From the NCBI GenBank assembly GCA_963808455.1, contig CAWEHT010000055.1, positions 1 through 27,933 on the forward strand: 27,933 nucleotides of DNA, given 5' to 3'. The DNA is from CAWEHT01 sp963808455. GTDB lineage: Bacteria; Chloroflexota; Anaerolineae; CG2-30-64-16. How positions within the stretch are numbered: the stretch's first letter is position 1; each line of letters begins with the position of its first letter. Under the pieces are notes generated by a model. That model was not told the DNA's origin. It saw only the letters and a program-made list of their open reading frames with translations, and ran no database searches. The translations under genes and the position numbers were made by a program. This document shows positions 24,945-27,933 of the stretch, in pieces.

Positions 24945-25935
24945 GTGAGCAGCATCCAGACCTCTATGCACGACTACCTGGACCAGCATGCCGGGCTGCG
25001 CTACGTTTTCTACGGCGGCAAGGGCGGCGTCGGCAAGACGGCGCTGGCGGGCAGCACAGCCGTCGCGCTGGCGCGCCAGGGCCGGCGCGTGATGCTGGCC
25101 TCCACCAACCCGGTGCACAGCCTGACGGGGCTGCTGGACCAGGACGTGTTCGGCAAGCCGACCCCTGTGACCGGGGTGCCGAACCTGTGGGCCTATGAGA
25201 TCGACACGAAAGACACCATCGAGCGCTCGAAGAACGAGATCCGCGAGAAGATCCAGTGGTTCCTCAAGTTTGCCGATATCTCCACCAAGGCGGAGGAGTT
25301 CGTGGAGTCGGCGACCATGAACCCGGCCTTCGAGGAATCCGCCATGTTCGAAAACATGGTTGACCTGATGCTGCAGGATAGCTACGATGTGTACGTCTTC
25401 GACACCGCCCCGACGGCCAACGCCCGCCGCCTGTTGGGGATGTCGCAGGTCTACTCGTTATGGGTTGACAAGATGCTGAAGAGCCGGGAAGAAGCGCGCA
25501 GCCTGCGCGAGATGCTGTCCTTCACCAAGAAGAAGGAAAAAGATCCCCTGATGGACTACCTGGTCACCTTCCGCGAGCGCATGGCCAGGGCTCGCCAGCT
25601 GCTGACCGACCCTACCAAGACCGCCTTCTTCTTCGTGACGCTGCCGGAGGCCCTGCCGATCGCCGTGATCACCCGGTTCATCGGCTGGTTCCACGATTTC
25701 GGCATCCCCATCGGCGGCGTGGTCGTGAATATGTTGATCGACGCCAGCCAGGTCAAGCCGGACGCGCCCGACTTCGTGCGGAACCGCCTGGCCATGCAGC
25801 AGCGCTACATGGAAGAGATCTGGCAAAAGTTCGACGGCATGGTGCGCGCCCTGCTGCCGCTCTACGCGGATGAGGTGCGCGGGACCGCGCTCATTGGGCC
25901 GCATGGCCGAGGAGATGCTGGGAGTGCAGGTGTAG
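24945..25935 (+). CDS. ArsA/Get3-type ATPase, subunit 2, one frameshift at the end
   Basis: About 329 residues, paralogous to subunit 1. It has the P-loop GGKGGVGKT (24-32), switch I TNPVHSL (54-60), where the family's catalytic aspartate is asparagine (N55), and DTAPTANARRLL (153-164), where the usual G-H is A-N. The two subunits share EESA-F--MVD and KTAFFFV-LPE elements. Near 25896 one extra G interrupts the frame; removing it gives GRMAEEMLGVQV and a stop at 25935, while the uncorrected frame runs on through non-coding residues to 26888. The GTG at 24945 follows AGGAG six bases upstream and lies 14 bases after subunit 1. Together they may form a heterodimer. Confidence 0.85.
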
Positions 25936-26030
25936 AACACCATGGGCACGAAGATAGGCTAGTGCATGTGCAGGGGACATCTTCGGTAGCGGTGTCCGTC
26001 ATTCTGAACGGGTATGCAAGCCGGCCTCCA

Positions 26031-26047
26031 CCGCGGCGAGCCGCCAG
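26031..26047 (+). repeat. Left copy of a 17-base inverted repeat flanking gatB
   Basis: CCGCGGCGAGCCGCCAG, which recurs inverted at 27905-27921 with one mismatch. It lies between the convergent ArsA subunit 2 and gatB genes, where 203 bases carry no gene. Confidence 0.4.
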
Positions 26048-26138
26048 AGAAGAATCCGGCTATGTGTCACCGAAAGGGTCCCCTGCTTCTGCACAAGGCC
26101 GGTCATCGGGCGCGCACTATTTATGCATTCCTATTGGC

Positions 26139-27671
26139 TCACCCGTCGAGCATCTTCCTGAGCAACTCTCTCGCCACGCCGGGATTGGCCTTGCCGCGCA
26201 TGCCGCGCATCACCTGCCCCATCAGCCATTCGAACATGGTGCCCTTGCCGGCGTGATACTTCTCGACCTCTTGCGGATGGCGGGCGATGACGCGCTCCAC
26301 GACGGATTCCAGCGCCGCCGAATCGCTGACCTGGGTCATGCCCAGTTCCTGCACCACTGTCGTGGCGCGGCGACCGGTATCGAACATGACCTCGAGGGCC
26401 CGCTTGGCGCTGTTCTGGTTGATCCGCCCGCTGCTGATCAACGAAAGGAGCTCGGCCAGCCCCTGCGGCGGGATGGGCACCTGGTCGATGCCGCCGCCGC
26501 GCAGGTTCATCAGGCGGAAGAGCTCGCCGGCGATCCAGTTCGCCACGATCCTGGGTTCCTGGTCGCGCGCGGCCTCGACCGTGGCTTCGAAGTAGTCCGC
26601 GACCTCCCGCTCGGCCACCAACACGCGCGCATCGCACGGGTCCAGGCCCAGCTCAGCGACGAAGCGGGCGGCCTTGGCATCGGGCAGCTCCGGCAGCGCT
26701 GCGCCAAGCTCCGCGACCCAGGCCGGGTCAGGGGCCAGGGGCGGCAGGTCTGGCTCCGGGAAATAGCGATAGTCATCGCTGGTTTCCTTGACGCGCTGCA
26801 CGAACGTGCGGCCGTGTTCGTCGTCCCACCCCATGGTGACCTGCTGCACCAGCTCGCCGGCCTCGATCAGGCGGGCCTGGCGCGCTGACCTCGTACTCCA
26901 ACGCCTGCGTTACGGCGCGAAACGAGTTGAGGTTCTTGATTTCCACCTTCGTGCCAAGCTGCGGCTGCCCAACGGGGCGGATGCTGACGTTGGCCTCACA
27001 CCGCATGGCCCCTTTTTCCATGTCGGCGTGGCTCACCCCCAGGTAGCGCAGGATACTCTGGAGCTTGACGAGGTAGGCACGAGCTTCCTCGGCCGAGCGC
27101 AGGTCCGGATCGGAGACGATCTCGAGCAGCGGGACGCCGGCGCGGTTCAGGTCGATCAGGCTGTAGCCGCCCACATGCATCAGCTTGCCCGTGTCTTCTT
27201 CCAGGTGGGCACGGGTGATGCCGATGCGCCGCGGCCCGTCGAACGATCCCGCCGGTCCCCTGCAGGCACGCCCTCCAGGACGGAGGCTGCGCCCTGATCT
27301 GGAGCTTTGCCCCGGCCGGTGACCTGGGGTTGGACCTCGGGCTCGATCTCGAGCCAACCCTGCTTGCACAGGGGCAGCTCGTACTGGCTGATCTGATAGC
27401 CCTTGGGCAGGTCAGGGTAGTGATAGTTCTTGCGGGCGAACACCGCTTCCGCGGCGATGGTGCAATGCAACGCCAGGCCGGTCATCAGGGTCTTGGCTAC
27501 CGCTTCTTCGTTGATCACAGGCAGCACGCCTGGCAGCGCCATGCACACCGGGCACACATGCGTGTTGGGTGACGCCGCGGCATAGGCCGCGCTGCAGCCA
27601 CAGAACATTTTCGACTCGGTCAGGAGTTGCACATGCACCTCGAGCCCGATGACCGTCTCAAATTGCGTCAT
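26139..27671 (-). CDS. gatB: Aspartyl/glutamyl-tRNA amidotransferase subunit B, two frameshifts
   Basis: The tRNA-binding and ammonia-channelling subunit of GatCAB, which converts misacylated Glu-tRNA(Gln) or Asp-tRNA(Asn) to the amide form. The start region reads FETVIGLEVHVQLLTESKMFCGCS and the zinc site continues as HVCPVC (C40, C43). Typical blocks follow: YHYPDLPKGYQISQYELPL, then GITRAHLEEDTGKL, LIDLNRAGVPLLEIVSDPDLRS, and C-terminal YRYFPEPDLPPL and NWIAGELFRLMN. Two slips are needed, near 27260 and 26885, with opposite signs, giving about 511 codons. A Pro/Gly/Gln-rich segment of ~28 residues (about 111-139) between the substrate loop and GITRAH is unusual. The ATG at 27671 is chosen; 27680 is an alternative. 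The broken frame of a gene that is normally essential argues for sequence error. Its 5' flank holds a hairpin at 27717-27738. Confidence 0.9.
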
Positions 27672-27716
27672 GCTCACCATCTCAGTCGATCGTTCCGGGT
27701 TGCCAGCCCTCAACGT

Positions 27717-27738
27717 GGGGGCGGGTAACCCCGTCCCC
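27717..27738 (-). other. Hairpin in the gatB upstream region
   Basis: GGGGGCGGG (27717-27725) pairs with CCCGTCCCC (27730-27738) over nine base pairs including one G-T, around a four-base loop, about 45 bases before the gatB start. It may terminate an upstream gene or structure the gatB leader. The remaining bases to 27933 contain only the repeat at 27905 and no gene. Confidence 0.35.
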
Positions 27739-27904
27739 AGATCAGCACCCGGTGACTGGCAACGACTTACTGCCTATCCGAAAACCGTCAGCGTGTCATC
27801 CTGAGGCCGGTTCCCTGACCGTGCTTACCGGCTCAACATGGCAGGCCGAAGGTATCCGTTCCAGGAGCGTCACGACGGATTCTCCCCTTGCGGGGACTTC
27901 GCCG

Positions 27905-27921
27905 CTGGTGGCTCGCCGCGG
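27905..27921 (-). repeat. Right copy of a 17-base inverted repeat flanking gatB
   Basis: Reads CCGCGGCGAGCCACCAG on the minus strand, 16 of 17 identical to 26031-26047. The two copies face each other about 1.9 kb apart around gatB. Confidence 0.4.
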
Positions 27922-27933
27922 CGGCGGGGGTTG

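Noticed and set aside
25936..26888. C-terminal extension of ArsA subunit 2 past 25935
   Set aside because: The extension crosses gatB antisense. A single-base correction near 25896 gives a natural C-terminus and stop at 25935.
1..27933. CRISPR arrays, tRNA or rRNA genes, complete insertion sequences
   Set aside because: I looked for regularly spaced repeats, tRNA T-loop and acceptor patterns, and transposase motifs and saw none I could support.

Overview
The window is a GC-rich bacterial chromosome segment. The gene set fits a Chloroflexota (Anaerolineae-like) genome, probably metagenome-derived: a DUF951 protein, a long NfeD/ClpP membrane protease, a CstA transporter, a bicistronic pair of ArsA-type ATPases, and lepB, ppa, a thiolase and gatB scattered among short operons. 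The lineage is inferred from gene content only; there is no rRNA or tRNA in the window.

Layout. (1) About 1-5546, minus strand: a defence operon. It has a type I restriction-modification modification gene (hsdM) and specificity gene (hsdS), then a Septu-like ATPase/HNH nuclease pair (ptuA, ptuB), then the start of hsdR. That hsdR start ends in an hsdS-like tail, and a new ATG with a good ribosome binding site follows at the window edge. (2) 5547-6371: no recognisable gene; it holds a dyad repeat and a very GC-rich hairpin. (3) 6372-8641, minus: a metallo-beta-lactamase-fold hydrolase and an exported arylsulfotransferase-like protein with an in-frame TGA. (4) 8642-11982: a remnant of a cell-surface beta-helix protein, then on plus a beta-propeller lipoprotein, an isoprenylcysteine-methyltransferase-like membrane protein and a TetR regulator. 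(5) 12062-18042, minus: the run lepB - small protein - ppa - thiolase - methyltransferase, with its own good sigma70-type promoter, preceded by DUF951 - MFS transporter - NIF3. (6) 18309-22344, plus: an NfeD-type protease, a CxxC thioredoxin-like protein and cstA. (7) 22504-23212, minus: a membrane-anchored hypothetical protein, divergent from a plus-strand operon (23360-25935) of two small paralogous proteins and two ArsA/Get3-type ATPases. (8) 26139-27671, minus: gatB.

The most unusual unit is the four-gene operon at 23360-25935. It encodes two ~90-residue paralogues sharing a GDM-GVP-LPPYYSLRLLP core, followed by two ArsA-family ATPases whose nucleotide-site motifs have diverged in complementary ways. 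I do not know a described system with this composition. The second notable unit is the restriction-modification operon with a Septu-like pair inserted between hsdS and hsdR.

An important caveat is sequence quality. About fourteen genes or gene ends, including the normally essential gatB, need one or two single-base shifts to read as full-length proteins. Most of these look like one extra base, sometimes in a short homopolymer. This pattern suggests uncorrected long-read errors rather than pseudogenes. Where a gene needs such a shift, the coordinates given span the whole inferred gene.
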